A stretch of DNA of 64,000 nt from an unidentified bacterial endosymbiont (GCF_918797525.1 NZ_OU963893.1:806001-870000); one strand, 5' to 3'. Positions 1 through 11,016 are shown, counted from the stretch's first letter. Notes: generated by a model not told the origin, from the sequence alone. A program made the numbers and translations.

Positions 1-19
1 TGGTCTTTCGACTTTATGA

Positions 20-442
20 ATGTTCCGTAGCGATGAGCAGGCGCTCGCCGCCAAAGGACCATGGCTACTGGCGGCATGGACTAAACCGAGACTGGTGCAA
101 TACATACTGTCACGGCCAGATTATGGGTTTAACGCGCTGTGGCTGGCAGCCGATGTAGATGAGCCTGAACAACTCATCCGCCATCTTCAGGGGCTACTCT
201 ATATAGAGGAAGAGGGAGACATCTCTCATCGTTTTCGATTCTATGACCCGCGCGTGTTCAACAACTGGTTACAACATCTGGCAGCCGTTCGCCTGAAGAA
301 TTTTTTTGGACCGGTGCAAATGTGGCTTAGCCCGGATCCGAATCCGCTTATGGCGGCACAGCGCGCATCCCAGTATAAATTAATTGATAGACAATTAAAT
401 TATACTGAGCTTGTTTTGCAGCAGTATCATAAAAATGAGTAA
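20..442 (+). pseudogene. DUF4123 type VI secretion adaptor, N-terminally broken
   Basis: The open frame encodes the C-terminal part of a DUF4123 protein, the family that loads effectors onto VgrG spikes of type VI secretion systems. Visible family marks are GPWLL near the start, the FRFYDPRVF segment in the middle and FFGPVQMWL near the end. The family normally has about 100 more residues before GPWL. Here an in-frame TGA lies directly upstream at 17-19, and the other two frames also close within a few codons, so the N-terminal half is out of frame or lost. The broken hcp gene that follows supports a decaying type VI locus. Family assignment is fairly sure; whether the break is a frameshift or lies partly outside the window cannot be told. 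Confidence 0.6.
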
Positions 443-713
443 TAATATTATTTGTACAAATATTTTTAAATCATTTTTACGTAAAAAGAACGCAAGTATT
501 TTTACTATTTATGTTTAGTCGATAAATGGAAAATATTTTCTTCATATTCGTTTACATTTTACGAACACGCAGGGAATTTATTGCGTACTGACCATGGTAA
601 TTTTTTATCGGGATGTTGTTCCCGGCGGGATGCCGGGCAATCTCTTCTTAAGGTGGAAGGAACAGGATGTTCGTTTTCACCTAAATGATGGTTAATTTTC
701 AAAGGAAATTGAA
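443..713. other. AT-rich spacer and hcp leader
   Basis: No gene is visible. The first half is very AT-rich. A GC hairpin (CCCGGC / GCCGGG) lies near 630-646, and an AAGGAA Shine-Dalgarno sequence just before 714 serves the hcp start. Confidence 0.5.
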
Positions 714-1232
714 ATGCCAACTCCATGTTATATCTCAATCCAGGGAAAAACCTAGGGTAACATCACTTTAGGTGCGTTCACGTCTGCATCTGTAGGCAAT
801 ATTTTTGTTCAGGGCCATGAAGATGAAATGTTGGTCCCGGAATTTGAACATATTGTAACGGTTCCAACCGCTCCGCAATCGGGCCAACCTTCGGGTCAAC
901 GCGCTCATAAACCGTTTAGATTCACCGTTGCGCTGAACAAAGCAGTCCCCCTCCTTTATAATGCGCTGGCTTCCGGTGAGATGCTCCCTGAAGTGGAGAT
1001 GAAATAGTACCGTACCTCAAGTGAAGGGAAGCAGGAACACTTCTTCTCTACAAAACTTGAGGACGCGACGATTGTTGAGATCGACTGTCAGATGCCGCAC
1101 TGTCAGGATTCACAGAAAGCTGAGTTTACTCAGTTGGTTAAAGTTACCCTATCTTATCGTAAGATAAGTTGGCTCCATACCGCATTCGTAACCTCCGGTG
1201 CAGATGACTGGCATACGCCAGTCGAAGCCTAA
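714..1232 (+). pseudogene. hcp: hcp, type VI secretion tube protein, two in-frame amber codons
   Basis: Read from ATG 714 the frame gives a full-length Hcp of 172 codons (MPTPCYIS start, VQGHEDEM, HKPFRFTVALNKA, GADDW near the end). Hcp forms the hexameric tube rings expelled by type VI secretion. The frame carries TAG at codon 14 (753-755), where homologues usually have Gln, and TAG at codon 98 (1005-1007), where they have Trp before YRTS. There are no indels, and a good Shine-Dalgarno sequence remains. Each stop is one transition away from the usual codon. As written it cannot make full Hcp without amber suppression, so I call it a pseudogene. The gene lies before secG, where E. coli has glmM, so it may mark an insertion. 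Confidence 0.85.
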
Positions 1233-1463
1233 GAATAAGCGCGCTTAACGCAGTGTTTAAATTTGAGGCGCTTTTAGCCCTGTTTTTAAGCAATTAACGT
1301 CTTTTTGCTGTTTTTTTCCGCAGTTGATACAATGCATCAAAAATGCCCTTGCGAAGGTCATTCGCTTTAGTTAGTATTCACACCCGCTTCAGTGGGAAGC
1401 AAGAAATCCTGCTAATTGGTCGAAGCATTGGTATGCGGCAAATCCGCAAGGAACAGGTTGATT
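1233..1463. other. hcp-secG spacer
   Basis: Non-coding. It presumably holds a secG promoter, though none stands out. A short hairpin (TGCGG / CCGCA) lies just before the AAGGAACAGG ribosome binding site of secG. Confidence 0.4.
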
Positions 1464-1796
1464 ATGTACGAAGCTCTTTTAGTTGTTTTCCTTATTGTAG
1501 CCATCGCTCTCGTAGCGCTGATCATGCTGCAGCAAGGTAAAGGCGCTGATATGGGAGCCTCCTTCGGAGCAGGCGCTTCCGGTACGCTGTTCGGTTCAAG
1601 TGGTTCTGCGAACTTCATGACCCGTACTACAGCGATCCTGGCTACGCTGTTCTTCATCATCAGTCTGGTGCTGGGCAATATCAACAGCAACAAGATCGGT
1701 AAAGGAAGTGAGTGGGAAAACCTGAGCGCGCCAGCAAAAACTGAGCAGACTCAGCCAGCAGCACCGGCTAAGCCGAGCAGCGATATCCCGCAGTAA
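1464..1796 (+). CDS. secG: Protein translocase subunit SecG
   Basis: SecG is the small inner-membrane partner of SecYE and stimulates SecA-driven export. The 110-residue protein has the family's usual length. It has two hydrophobic segments (about residues 2-20 and 50-72) around the conserved LMLQQGKGADMGASFG-type loop, and a Pro/Ala-rich tail rich in KTEQTQPA. I start it at MYEALLVV because an AAGGAACAGG ribosome binding site precedes that ATG and the family begins there; an upstream in-frame start would add 16 residues without family support. It is followed nine bases later by leuU on the same strand, as in E. coli. Usually glmM precedes it; here hcp debris does. Confidence 0.97.
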   Translation: MYEALLVVFLIVAIALVALIMLQQGKGADMGASFGAGASGTLFGSSGSANFMTRTTAILATLFFIISLVLGNINSNKIGKGSEWENLSAPAKTEQTQPAAPAKPSSDIPQ

Positions 1797-1805
1797 GTAT
1801 TCAGT

Positions 1806-1892
1806 ACCGAGGTGGTGGAATTGGTAGACACGCTACCTTGAGGTGGTAGTGCCCTAACGGGCTTGTGGGTTCGAGTCCCATCCTCGGTACCA
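1806..1892 (+). tRNA. leuU: tRNA-Leu(GAG)
   Basis: An 87-base class II tRNA with encoded CCA (1890-1892). The acceptor stem ACCGAGG pairs with CCTCGGT, the anticodon loop TTGAGGT presents GAG, the long variable arm is GTGCCC...GGGC, and the T arm carries GTTCGAG. Its place right after secG matches E. coli leuU. Confidence 0.95.
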
Positions 1893-1904
1893 ATATTCCA
1901 GAAG

Positions 1905-1931
1905 AAAGACGTCGGAAGACGTCTTTTTTTT
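1905..1931 (+). terminator. Terminator after leuU
   Basis: A perfect nine-base stem AAAGACGTC / GACGTCTTT with a GGAA loop runs into a T tract, ending the secG-leuU transcript. Confidence 0.85.
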
Positions 1932-2379
1932 CGTCTGTAGTTTCGATTGTGACGTCATTGCAAAAACATACCCTCACGTTTTCCGAGGCAGTCGACTTTA
2001 ATTGATGGGATAACATTCCTCAACGCAGGGTGATTGGCCCGATTAACAGCCTGAATACCATTTTCCATTGTTGGTGGGTAAGATTAGTGTTGAGCAGGCC
2101 AGTACCGGCACCACGTTCTCTCTCCAGAGAAAACACTTTCTGCGGCGACACTACTGAGCATCCAGGTGTGTGGTAAATATCAGGTTTAAGGTGGGTTTCG
2201 TGAAGGGCGTTATTGATCACATAATACACTGTTCTATAACCATAAAACAGCTGGCATTATATGAAAAAATGGCAAATCAATAATCGTTAGTACCGCATTT
2301 CTTTAACTGAGAGATGTTCTCGGCTGCGTTGAGTTTATATTACGCAATTGAAATAAAAAACACAGAAAGCAACATGTAA
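1932..2379. other. Spacer without recognisable gene
   Basis: No intact gene on either strand. Stops are frequent in all frames. One short stretch at about 2077-2127 (+) reads GKISVEQASTGTTFSLQ, reminiscent of the end of a histidine-kinase ATPase domain, but nothing around it supports a gene. The distal half is AT-rich. Confidence 0.4.
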
Positions 2380-2760
2380 GCAACGCCTCTGGCAGAAGCG
2401 CTAAATTCCGTTCGAAATAACAATGATGGACTTAACAAAAGCGGGGAAATAGCCAGAATTACAGCATACCTTCACCAGTCATGTCAGTGGTTGCGTACAA
2501 CATCCGGCGATCATATTTTTATGGTGAATGGCAGCAACAATGCAGAAACTAATCTGCAGGAAATACTTACAGAAGATGAAAACCTTCGCGGGCAGATAGC
2601 TTTATTTCGCGCTCCTGAGACTGAAGAAAACGTTTCACATGGCGGGAGAAATAGCATTCTGAAACGTTTACTGATAGGGATTGGTTTGATATCCAAGTCT
2701 GGATATACAGGGTACAGATTCTACAGTACCACAACGCAAACAGGCTGCTGGTCACCTTAA
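2380..2760 (+). pseudogene. Unrecognised open-frame remnant
   Basis: An open frame of about 126 codons follows a TAA at 2377. It has no plausible ATG start; the first TTG is at 2491 and an ATG without a ribosome binding site is at 2521. The translated product is moderately hydrophilic (EIARITAYLHQ, SGDHIFMVNGSNNAET, NLQEILTEDENLRGQIALF), with a short hydrophobic patch LLIGIGLIS near the end. I do not recognise the family. Its position near type VI debris suggests, without proof, a decayed effector or immunity gene. Codon composition looks coding rather than random, hence the report. Confidence 0.35.
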
Positions 2761-2805
2761 ATGACCAGCATTAACACTTCTGAACTTTTAATTTTTAGTG
2801 AGCGA

Positions 2806-4179
<1,374 letters not shown>

Positions 4180-4200
4180 TTAGAGACCGCTTTCGCTTTC

Positions 4201-4240
4201 GATGCATGATTATGCAAAATAAGTGAGTATTCATTTAATC
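4201..4240. promoter_or_regulatory. Candidate ArgR sites (ARG boxes) of argG
   Basis: About 50 bases upstream of the argG start lies TGCATgattATGCA (4203-4216), followed by an imperfect TAAGT...ATTCA (4220-4233). Both resemble the TGAATnnnnATTCA ARG box, and paired boxes before argG fit known ArgR control. The spacing is slightly shorter than usual, so the second box is less certain. Confidence 0.5.
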
Positions 4241-4438
4241 ATCTTTTAACGATGACCGGAAGAGAATCGCGCGTTTTTTGTAAAATTTTCTGTCACTTTT
4301 TCCGGGTGAAAACTGGGTTGACAGGCAGGGTTCACTATCAATATACTGAACGCCGATTTTACGTCCCGTCTTCGGTACCAAATCCCAGCATTATTTGCAA
4401 ATTCTTATCAAAACGCGTAGAATTTGCCACGTTTCAGG

Positions 4439-4515
<77 letters not shown>

Positions 4516-4640
4516 TTTTCCCATAAAGTTCTTTTTCAAATATACTGTGAAGACTTAGCGCCTTCGTAGCTGGATTTGAAAAAATTCTTTCGGAAAGTGC
4601 TCCAGGCCACAGTTGTGGCTATAGGGTTCAGTTATCTAAA

Positions 4641-4664
4641 GCCCCGATTTATCGGGGTTTTTTG
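4641..4664 (+). terminator. Terminator between metY and rimP
   Basis: CCCCGAT / ATCGGGG stem followed by T6. It lies inside the operon, so it partly separates tRNA from mRNA transcription; read-through must occur for nusA-infB expression unless another promoter exists. Confidence 0.8.
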
Positions 4665-4685
4665 TTATCTGACTACAGAATAACT

Positions 4686-4705
4686 GGGCTTTACGCCCTT
4701 TTTTT
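4686..4705 (+). terminator. Second short terminator just before rimP
   Basis: GGGC-TTTAC-GCCC followed by T7, ending 17 bases before the rimP start. The stem has only four pairs, but the T tract is strong. In tandem with the preceding hairpin it could form a NusA-responsive attenuator of the operon (inference). Confidence 0.6.
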
Positions 4706-4722
4706 ATGTCTTGGGGGTGGGC

Positions 4723-5175
4723 TTGTCCACATTAGAGCAAAAATTAACAGAGATGATTACTGCGCCGGTCGAAGCACTGGGCTACGAACTGGTCGGCATC
4801 GAATTTGTTCGCGGCCGTACATCGACGCTGCGCATCTATATTGATAGTGAAGATGGCATCAATGTTGATGATTGTGCTGATGTTAGCCACCAGGTGAGTG
4901 CGGTGCTGGATGTTGAAGATCCAATTACCGTTGCGTACAACCTGGAAGTTTCCTCACCTGGCCTCCATCGTCCGATGTTCACGGCCGAGCACTATGTGCG
5001 TTATATCGGTGAAGAAGTGGCTCTCGTTCTGCGTATGGCCGTACAAAACCGCCGCAAATGGCAGGGTGTCATCAAAGCCGTAGAAGGTGAGATGATCACG
5101 GTGACAGTCGAAGGCAAAGATGAAGTGTTCGCGCTGAGTAATATCCAGAAGGCGAACCTGGTTCCCCACTTTTAA
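4723..5175 (+). CDS. rimP: Ribosome maturation factor RimP
   Basis: RimP assists assembly of the 30S subunit. The 150-residue product matches the family: an N-terminal alpha/beta domain with GYELVGIEF, and the motif VSSPGLHRP where most homologues have SSPGLDRP. The C-terminal SH3-like barrel holds [12 protein letters not shown] start it at TTG 4723 ([10 protein letters not shown]), which has a GGGGGTGG Shine-Dalgarno sequence 4-10 bases upstream; an in-frame TTG at 4711 would add four residues. It is the first protein gene of the rimP-nusA-infB-rbfA-truB operon. Confidence 0.95.
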   Translation: MSTLEQKLTEMITAPVEALGYELVGIEFVRGRTSTLRIYIDSEDGINVDDCADVSHQVSAVLDVEDPITVAYNLEVSSPGLHRPMFTAEHYVRYIGEEVALVLRMAVQNRRKWQGVIKAVEGEMITVTVEGKDEVFALSNIQKANLVPHF

Positions 5176-5203
5176 CAGTCCGGATTGAGGTGAAAAGCCC
5201 GCG

Positions 5204-6706
5204 ATGAACAAAGAAATTTTGGCTGTTGTTGAAGCCGTCTCCAACGAGAAATCACTGCCGCGTGAGAAGATTTTTGAAGCGCTGGAAAGTGCACTGGCTA
5301 CAGCAACCAAGAAAAAATACGAACAAGAGATCGATGTTCGCGTAGAAATTGATCGTAAAAGCGGTGACTTCGATACTTTCCGCCGTTGGGTTATTGTTGA
5401 AGAAGTTACCCAGCCTACTAAAGAGATCACCCTGGAAGCAGCACGTTACGAAGATGAAAGTCTTAACGTGGGCGAGTATGTTGAAGATCAGATTGAATCT
5501 GTGACCTTCGACCGCATTACCACCCAGACTGCAAAACAGGTAATCGTGCAGAAAGTACGCGAAGCCGAGCGCGCGCTGGTTGTTGATCAATTCCGCGATC
5601 AGGAAGGCGAAATCATCACTGGCGTGGTGAAGAAAGTGAACCGCGATAACATTTCTCTGGAGATCAAATCCGAGGCGTTGCCGGGTAATGCTGAAGCCGT
5701 CATCCTGCGTGAAGATATGCTGCCGCGTGAGAACTTCCGTCCAGGCGACCGTATCCGCGGTGTTCTGTACGCTGTGCGTCCAGAAGCGCGTGGTGCGCAG
5801 CTATTCGTGACCCGTTCTAAACCAGAAATGCTGGTTGAACTGTTCCGCATTGAAGTGCCGGAAATCGGCGAAGAAGTTATCGAGATCAAAGCCGCGGCCC
5901 GTGATCCGGGGTCCCGTGCGAAAATCGCGGTAAAAACCAACGACAAGCGTATCGATCCGGTCGGTGCTTGCGTGGGTATGCGTGGCGCGCGCGTTCAGGC
6001 GGTCTCGACCGAACTGGGCGGCGAACGTATCGATATCGTTCTGTGGGACGACAACCCGGCGCAGTTTGTGATCAATGCAATGGCGCCGGCCGATGTGGCA
6101 TCTATCGTCGTTGACGAAGATAAACACACGATGGATATCGCCGTTGAAGCGGGCAACCTGGCGCAAGCCATCGGCCGTAACGGTCAGAACGTACGTCTGG
6201 CGTCACAGCTGAGCGGCTGGGAACTCAACGTCATGACCGTTGATGACCTGCAGGCTAAGCATCAGGCTGAAGCCCATGCGGCGATCGACACCTTCACTAA
6301 ACATCTGGATATTGACGAAGATTTCGCCACTGTTCTGGTTGAAGAAGGTTTCTCTACGCTGGAAGAACTGGCCTATGTGCCAATGAAAGAGCTGCTGGAA
6401 ATTGACGGTCTGGATGAACCAACCGTTGAAGCCCTGCGTGAACGCGCTAAAAACGCACTGACCACCCTGGCACTGGCTCAGGAAGAAAGCCTTGGCGATA
6501 AGAAGCCGGCTGATGACCTGCTGAATCTGGAAGGTCTTGATCGTGCGATTGCGTTCAAGCTGGCTGCCCGTGGTGTTTGTACGCTGGAAGATCTCGCTGA
6601 GCAAGGCGTTGATGACCTGGCTGATATCGAAGGTTTAACCGACGAGAAAGCTGGCGAGCTCATCATGGCCGCACGTAATATTTGCTGGTTCGGCGACGAA
6701 GCGTAA
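5204..6706 (+). CDS. nusA: Transcription termination/antitermination factor NusA
   Basis: NusA binds RNA polymerase and controls pausing, intrinsic termination and antitermination. The 500 residues show the full domain order: N-terminal polymerase-binding domain (1-135), S1 (about 136-205), KH1 and KH2 ([25 protein letters not shown]), then two acidic repeats AR1 and AR2 ending in NICWFGDEA. It is five residues longer than E. coli NusA because of an insertion (EIKSEALPG) in the S1 domain, a form also known in other enterobacteria. It lies 28 bases after rimP and 24 before infB, so all are co-transcribed. In E. coli NusA represses its own operon, and the terminators upstream could be part of that. 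Confidence 0.98.
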   Translation: MNKEILAVVEAVSNEKSLPREKIFEALESALATATKKKYEQEIDVRVEIDRKSGDFDTFRRWVIVEEVTQPTKEITLEAARYEDESLNVGEYVEDQIESVTFDRITTQTAKQVIVQKVREAERALVVDQFRDQEGEIITGVVKKVNRDNISLEIKSEALPGNAEAVILREDMLPRENFRPGDRIRGVLYAVRPEARGAQLFVTRSKPEMLVELFRIEVPEIGEEVIEIKAAARDPGSRAKIAVKTNDKRIDPVGACVGMRGARVQAVSTELGGERIDIVLWDDNPAQFVINAMAPADVASIVVDEDKHTMDIAVEAGNLAQAIGRNGQNVRLASQLSGWELNVMTVDDLQAKHQAEAHAAIDTFTKHLDIDEDFATVLVEEGFSTLEELAYVPMKELLEIDGLDEPTVEALRERAKNALTTLALAQEESLGDKKPADDLLNLEGLDRAIAFKLAARGVCTLEDLAEQGVDDLADIEGLTDEKAGELIMAARNICWFGDEA

Positions 6707-6730
6707 TAAACTGTAGCAGGAAGGAACAGC

Positions 6731-9418
6731 ATGACTGATGTAACTGTAAAATCGCTGGCTGCCGAGATTCAGACCTCCGTGGACCGCCTGGTACAGCAAT
6801 TTGCTGATGCAGGGATCCCGAAGTCCGCTGATGACTCGGTAACGGCGAATGAAAAACAAACCTTGTTAGCGCATCTGAACCGTGAACACGGCTCTACGCC
6901 TGACAAGCTGACGCTGCAGCGCAAAACGCGTAGCACGTTGAATATCCCTGGTACCGGTGGTAAAAGCAAATCGGTACAAATTGAAGTCCGCAAGACGCGC
7001 ACCTTTGTAAAACGTGATCCGCAAGAGGCAGAACGCCTTGCCGCGGAAGAGCAGGCACAGCGTGAAGCGGAAGAACAAGCTCAGCGTGAGGCAGAAGCAA
7101 CTGCCAAACGTGAAGCAGAATTAAAAGCTGAACGTGAGGCCGCAGAAAAAGCGAAACGCGACGCAAGTGATAAAGTGAAGCGTGACGCTGCGGAAAAAGA
7201 CAAAGTGAGCAATCAACAGACAGACGAAATGACCAAAACTGCCCAGGCTGAAAAAGCCCGCCGTGAAAATGAAGCTGCCGAGCTGAAGCGTAAAGCAGAA
7301 GAAGAAGCCCGCCGCAAGCTTGAAGAAGAAGCTCGTCGCGTTGCTGAAGAGGCGCGCCGCATGGCTGAAGAAAACGAGAAGAATGGCGTGAATACCGCTG
7401 AACCTACTGAAGACAACAGCGATTATCACGTAACGACGTCTCAGCACGCTCGTCAGGCCGAAGATGACAATGACCGTGAAGTTGAAGGTGGTCGTAGCCG
7501 TACTCGCACGACGAAAGCGGCTCGTCCTGCCAAGAAAGGCAACAAGCACGCTGAATCTAAAGCTGACCGTGAAGAAGCACGTGCTGCCGTTCGCGGTGGT
7601 AAAGGCGGTAAGCGTAAAGGTTCTGCTCTGCAGCAGGGCTTCCAGAAGCCTGCTCAGGCCGTTAACCGTGACGTTGTGATCGGTGAAACCATCACCGTTG
7701 GCGATCTGGCGAACAAGATGGCGGTTAAAGGCTCTCAGGTCATCAAAGCGATGATGAAACTGGGCGCCATGGCCACCATCAACCAGGTCATCGACCAGGA
7801 AACCGCACAGCTGGTTGCCGAAGAGATGGGTCACAAAGTTATCCTGCGTCGTGAAAACGAGCTGGAAGAAGCAGTGATGAGCGACCGTGATACTGGCGCA
7901 GCGGCTGAACCGCGTGCACCGGTTGTGACCATCATGGGTCACGTTGACCACGGTAAAACCTCTCTGCTCGACTACATTCGGTCTACTAAAGTTGCCTCGG
8001 GTGAAGCGGGGGGTATTACCCAGCACATCGGTGCATACCACGTACAAACCGAAAACGGCATGATCACCTTCTTGGATACCCCAGGCCACGCAGCGTTCAC
8101 CTCCATGCGTGCTCGTGGTGCTCAGGCAACGGATATCGTTGTCCTGGTTGTTGCTGCCGACGATGGCGTGATGCCACAGACCATTGAAGCTATCCAGCAC
8201 GCGAAAGCGGCGCAGGTACCTCTGGTTGTGGCCGTCAACAAAATTGATAAGCCAGAAGCCGATATGGATCGCGTTAAGAACGAACTGTCTCAGTACGGCG
8301 TTATGCCGGAAGAGTGGGGCGGCGAAGCGCAGTTCATCCCAGTATCTGCTAAAGCGGGTACCGGTATCGACGACCTGCTGAATGCTATCCTGCTGCAGGC
8401 TGAAGTTCTGGAGCTGAAAGCGATTCGCAATGGTATGGCGAGCGGTGCGGTTATCGAATCCTTCCTGGATAAAGGCCGCGGTCCGGTTGCAACCGTTCTG
8501 GTTCGCGAAGGTACGCTGCATAAAGGCGATATCGTTCTGTGTGGTTTCGAGTACGGTCGTGTTCGTGCGATGCGTAACGAACTGGGTCAGGAAGTGCTGG
8601 ACGCAGGTCCATCTATTCCAGTTGAAATCCTCGGTCTGTCCGGTGTTCCGGCTGCCGGTGATGAAGTGACCGTTGTCCGTGACGAGAAGAAAGCGCGTGA
8701 AGTTGCACTGTATCGTCAGGGCAAATTCCGTGAAGTTAAACTGGCTCGTCAGCAGAAATCTAAGCTTGAGAACATGTTCGCCAACATGACCGAAGGCGAA
8801 GTTCACGAAGTGAATGTCGTGCTGAAAGCCGACGTTCAGGGTTCTGTGGAAGCGATCGCTGACTCCTTGCTGAAACTGTCTACCGACGAAGTGAAAGTGA
8901 AGATCATCGGTTCTGGCGTAGGGGGTATCACCGAAACCGACGCAACCCTGGCTGCTGCGTCCAACGCAATCCTGGTTGGCTTCAACGTTCGTGCTGACGC
9001 CTCCGCGCGTAAAGTGATTGATGCTGAAAGTCTGGATCTGCGCTACTACTCCGTTATCTATAACCTGATCGACGAAGTGAAAGCAGCGATGAGCGGCATG
9101 CTGTCTCCAGAGCTGAAACAGCAGATCATCGGTCTGGCAGAAGTCCGTGACGTGTTCAAATCACCGAAATTCGGTGCGATCGCGGGCTGTATGGTTACTG
9201 AAGGGACCATCAAGCGTCACAACCCAATCCGCGTACTGCGTGACAACGTGGTTATCTATGAAGGCGAGCTGGAATCCCTGCGCCGCTTCAAAGATGACGT
9301 TAACGAAGTCCGCAACGGCATGGAATGTGGTATCGGCGTGAAGAACTACAACGACGTTCGCGTTGGCGATATGATCGAAGTGTTCGAGATCATCGAAATC
9401 CAGCGTAGTATTGCGTAA
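6731..9418 (+). CDS. infB: Translation initiation factor IF-2
   Basis: IF-2 is the GTPase that places fMet-tRNA on the 30S subunit and promotes subunit joining. It has 895 residues. It contains an N-terminal IF2N domain, a long charged helix full of Ala, Glu, Lys and Arg (about 95-215), a second IF2N-type domain, then the G domain with GHVDHGKT at 403-410, DTPGH and NKID, and C-terminal beta-barrel domains. A GTG at 7205 (codon 159, followed by SNQQ) and an ATG at 7229 match the internal starts that yield the shorter IF2 forms in E. coli. Ribosome binding site AGGAAGGA. Confidence 0.98.
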   Translation: MTDVTVKSLAAEIQTSVDRLVQQFADAGIPKSADDSVTANEKQTLLAHLNREHGSTPDKLTLQRKTRSTLNIPGTGGKSKSVQIEVRKTRTFVKRDPQEAERLAAEEQAQREAEEQAQREAEATAKREAELKAEREAAEKAKRDASDKVKRDAAEKDKVSNQQTDEMTKTAQAEKARRENEAAELKRKAEEEARRKLEEEARRVAEEARRMAEENEKNGVNTAEPTEDNSDYHVTTSQHARQAEDDNDREVEGGRSRTRTTKAARPAKKGNKHAESKADREEARAAVRGGKGGKRKGSALQQGFQKPAQAVNRDVVIGETITVGDLANKMAVKGSQVIKAMMKLGAMATINQVIDQETAQLVAEEMGHKVILRRENELEEAVMSDRDTGAAAEPRAPVVTIMGHVDHGKTSLLDYIRSTKVASGEAGGITQHIGAYHVQTENGMITFLDTPGHAAFTSMRARGAQATDIVVLVVAADDGVMPQTIEAIQHAKAAQVPLVVAVNKIDKPEADMDRVKNELSQYGVMPEEWGGEAQFIPVSAKAGTGIDDLLNAILLQAEVLELKAIRNGMASGAVIESFLDKGRGPVATVLVREGTLHKGDIVLCGFEYGRVRAMRNELGQEVLDAGPSIPVEILGLSGVPAAGDEVTVVRDEKKAREVALYRQGKFREVKLARQQKSKLENMFANMTEGEVHEVNVVLKADVQGSVEAIADSLLKLSTDEVKVKIIGSGVGGITETDATLAAASNAILVGFNVRADASARKVIDAESLDLRYYSVIYNLIDEVKAAMSGMLSPELKQQIIGLAEVRDVFKSPKFGAIAGCMVTEGTIKRHNPIRVLRDNVVIYEGELESLRRFKDDVNEVRNGMECGIGVKNYNDVRVGDMIEVFEIIEIQRSIA

Positions 9419-9470
9419 TAATGGATTGTAGGCCGGGATCGCCTCGTGCAACCCGGTAATAATTTAAAAA

Positions 9471-9490
9471 GGGGCGTTAGCCCCTTTTTT
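9471..9490 (+). terminator. Intra-operon terminator infB-rbfA
   Basis: GGGGC-GTTA-GCCCC then T6. The rbfA ribosome binding site follows within about 10 bases, so the hairpin both trims read-through and could affect rbfA translation. Confidence 0.8.
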
Positions 9491-9506
9491 GTCTGGAGAA
9501 TTTAGT

Positions 9507-9911
9507 ATGGCGAAAGAATTTGGTCGCCCACAGCGCGTAGGGCAGGAAATGCAGAAAGAGATCGCGCTCATTCTGCAACGCGAAATTAAAGACCCACGTC
9601 TGGGCATGATGACGACCGTATCGGGCGTGGAAATGTCCCGCGACCTGGCATATGCCAGGGTGTTTGTCACCTTCCTGAACGACCAGGACGAAGCAGCGGT
9701 TAAAAACGGTATCAAAGCGCTGCAGGAAGCATCTGGTTTCATCCGCTCTCTGCTCGGCAAAGCAATGCGCCTGCGCATCGTTCCCGAACTGACCTTCTTC
9801 TACGACAACTCGCTGGTCGAAGGTATGCGCATGTCCAACCTGGTGACCAGCGTGGTGAAACATGACGACGAACGTCGTGTTAACCCTGCGGACGACAGCA
9901 AGGAGGACTAA
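9507..9911 (+). CDS. rbfA: 30S ribosome-binding factor RbfA
   Basis: RbfA is a KH-type cold-shock protein needed for late 16S rRNA maturation and growth in the cold. The product is 134 residues (E. coli 133), with [11 protein letters not shown] at the start and the KH-fold block [14 protein letters not shown] start at MAKEFG, which has a GGAG site; six more in-frame residues upstream lack support. Its TAA overlaps the ATG of truB by one base (TAATG), implying translational coupling. Confidence 0.97.
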   Translation: MAKEFGRPQRVGQEMQKEIALILQREIKDPRLGMMTTVSGVEMSRDLAYARVFVTFLNDQDEAAVKNGIKALQEASGFIRSLLGKAMRLRIVPELTFFYDNSLVEGMRMSNLVTSVVKHDDERRVNPADDSKED

Positions 9912-10861
9912 TGAGTCGTCCTCGTCGTCGCGGTCGCGACGTTCACGGCGTGCTGCTGCTGGATAAACCGCAGGGAGCTTCCAGTAACGACGTGTTGCAA
10001 AAAGTGAAGCGTATTTTTAACGCCAACCGAGCGGGCCATACCGGCGCGCTCGATCCGCTGGCGACCGGTATGCTGCCGGTCTGCCTGGGCGAGGCGACAA
10101 AGTTTTCCCAGTATCTGCTGGATTCCGATAAACGTTATCGCGTTATTGCGAAACTGGGCCAGCGCACGGATACCTCTGATGCTGATGGCCAGGTAGTGGA
10201 AGAGCGTCCGGTCGCCTTTAGCGCTGAGCAGCTCGATGCCGCGCTGGACAGCTTCCGTGGTGACACGCTGCAGGTGCCATCGATGTATTCGGCGCTGAAA
10301 TACCAGGGTAAAAAACTCTACGAATATGCGCGTCAGGGCATCGATGTTCCACGTGAAGCTCGTCCGATAACGGTGTATGAACTGCTCTTTATTCGTCACG
10401 AGGATGATGAACTGGAGCTGGAAGTTCACTGTTCGAAAGGCACGTATATTCGTACCATCATTGATGACCTGGGCGAAAAGCTGGGCTGTGGCGCGCACGT
10501 GACCTATCTGCGTCGCCTGGCCGTCAGTAAATATCCGGTCGAGCGGATGGTGACACTTGAGCACCTTTATGCGCTCCTTGCGCAGGCTGAAGAGCAAGGG
10601 CATGCCCCGGCAGATTTGCTCGATCCGCTGCTGATGCCGATGGACAGTCCTGCCTCCGATTTCCCGATCGTTAATCTTCCTTTAACATCGTCCGTTTACT
10701 TTAAGAACGGAAACCCGGTTCGCACCACCAACGCGCCGCAGACGGGTCTGGTCCGTGTAACCGAAGGCGATGACGGCAAGTTTATCGGCATGGGTGAAAT
10801 GGATGGCGAAGGACGTGTTGCACCGCGTCGACTGGTTGTCGAGTATCCGGTCGACGCTTAA
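9911..10861 (+). CDS. truB: tRNA pseudouridine-55 synthase
   Basis: TruB makes pseudouridine 55 in the T loop of nearly all tRNAs and also acts as a tRNA chaperone. The 316-residue protein has catalytic Asp48 in the motif [12 protein letters not shown], the KxxGxxSN-type loop near residue 22, and a C-terminal PUA-like domain. It is coupled to rbfA by a one-base overlap. It is the last gene before the rpsO promoter, with read-through into rpsO likely. Confidence 0.97.
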   Translation: MSRPRRRGRDVHGVLLLDKPQGASSNDVLQKVKRIFNANRAGHTGALDPLATGMLPVCLGEATKFSQYLLDSDKRYRVIAKLGQRTDTSDADGQVVEERPVAFSAEQLDAALDSFRGDTLQVPSMYSALKYQGKKLYEYARQGIDVPREARPITVYELLFIRHEDDELELEVHCSKGTYIRTIIDDLGEKLGCGAHVTYLRRLAVSKYPVERMVTLEHLYALLAQAEEQGHAPADLLDPLLMPMDSPASDFPIVNLPLTSSVYFKNGNPVRTTNAPQTGLVRVTEGDDGKFIGMGEMDGEGRVAPRRLVVEYPVDA

Positions 10862-10879
10862 CGACAATAACGGCTCATC

Positions 10880-10908
10880 TTGCGATAAGCAGGGGAGACG
10901 AGTAGAAT
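10880..10908 (+). promoter_or_regulatory. rpsO promoter
   Basis: TTGCGA, 17 bases, TAGAAT: a good sigma-70 promoter starting inside the truB-rpsO gap. It places the transcript start near 10915, just ahead of the leader hairpin. Confidence 0.7.
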
Positions 10909-10914
10909 GTCGCG

Positions 10915-11016
10915 GCTTAACGCCTGGTAAAATGTTTAACATTTTACCAGGCGTACACTGGGACCGCTGAATTAGAGATCGGCGTCCTTTCATTCTTAAT
11001 ACTTTGGAGTTTTAAA
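10915..11016 (+). promoter_or_regulatory. rpsO leader, S15 autoregulatory RNA
   Basis: The leader begins with a perfect inverted repeat of 17-base arms (10920-10936 and 10938-10954) around one base. A second hairpin (CCGCTGAA...ATCGGCG) follows, then the ribosome binding site TTTGGAG. In E. coli, S15 represses its own translation by trapping a pseudoknot in this leader. The second hairpin is next to the start site and fits that element. The pseudoknot itself is inferred, not demonstrated. Confidence 0.65.

Noticed and set aside
1801..2016. Minus-strand frame across leuU
   Set aside because: Encodes the complement of a tRNA, a frequent false gene call.
7040..7380. Possible insertion or repeat expansion in the infB charged region
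   Set aside because: The Ala/Glu/Lys/Arg repeats are a normal feature of enterobacterial IF-2, and total length is within five residues of E. coli.
7121..8806. Long minus-strand open frame (561 codons) opposite infB
   Set aside because: It mirrors the strongly biased codons of infB on the other strand; composition (many Phe, Arg, His, Asn) is typical of an antisense shadow, and it has no family features.
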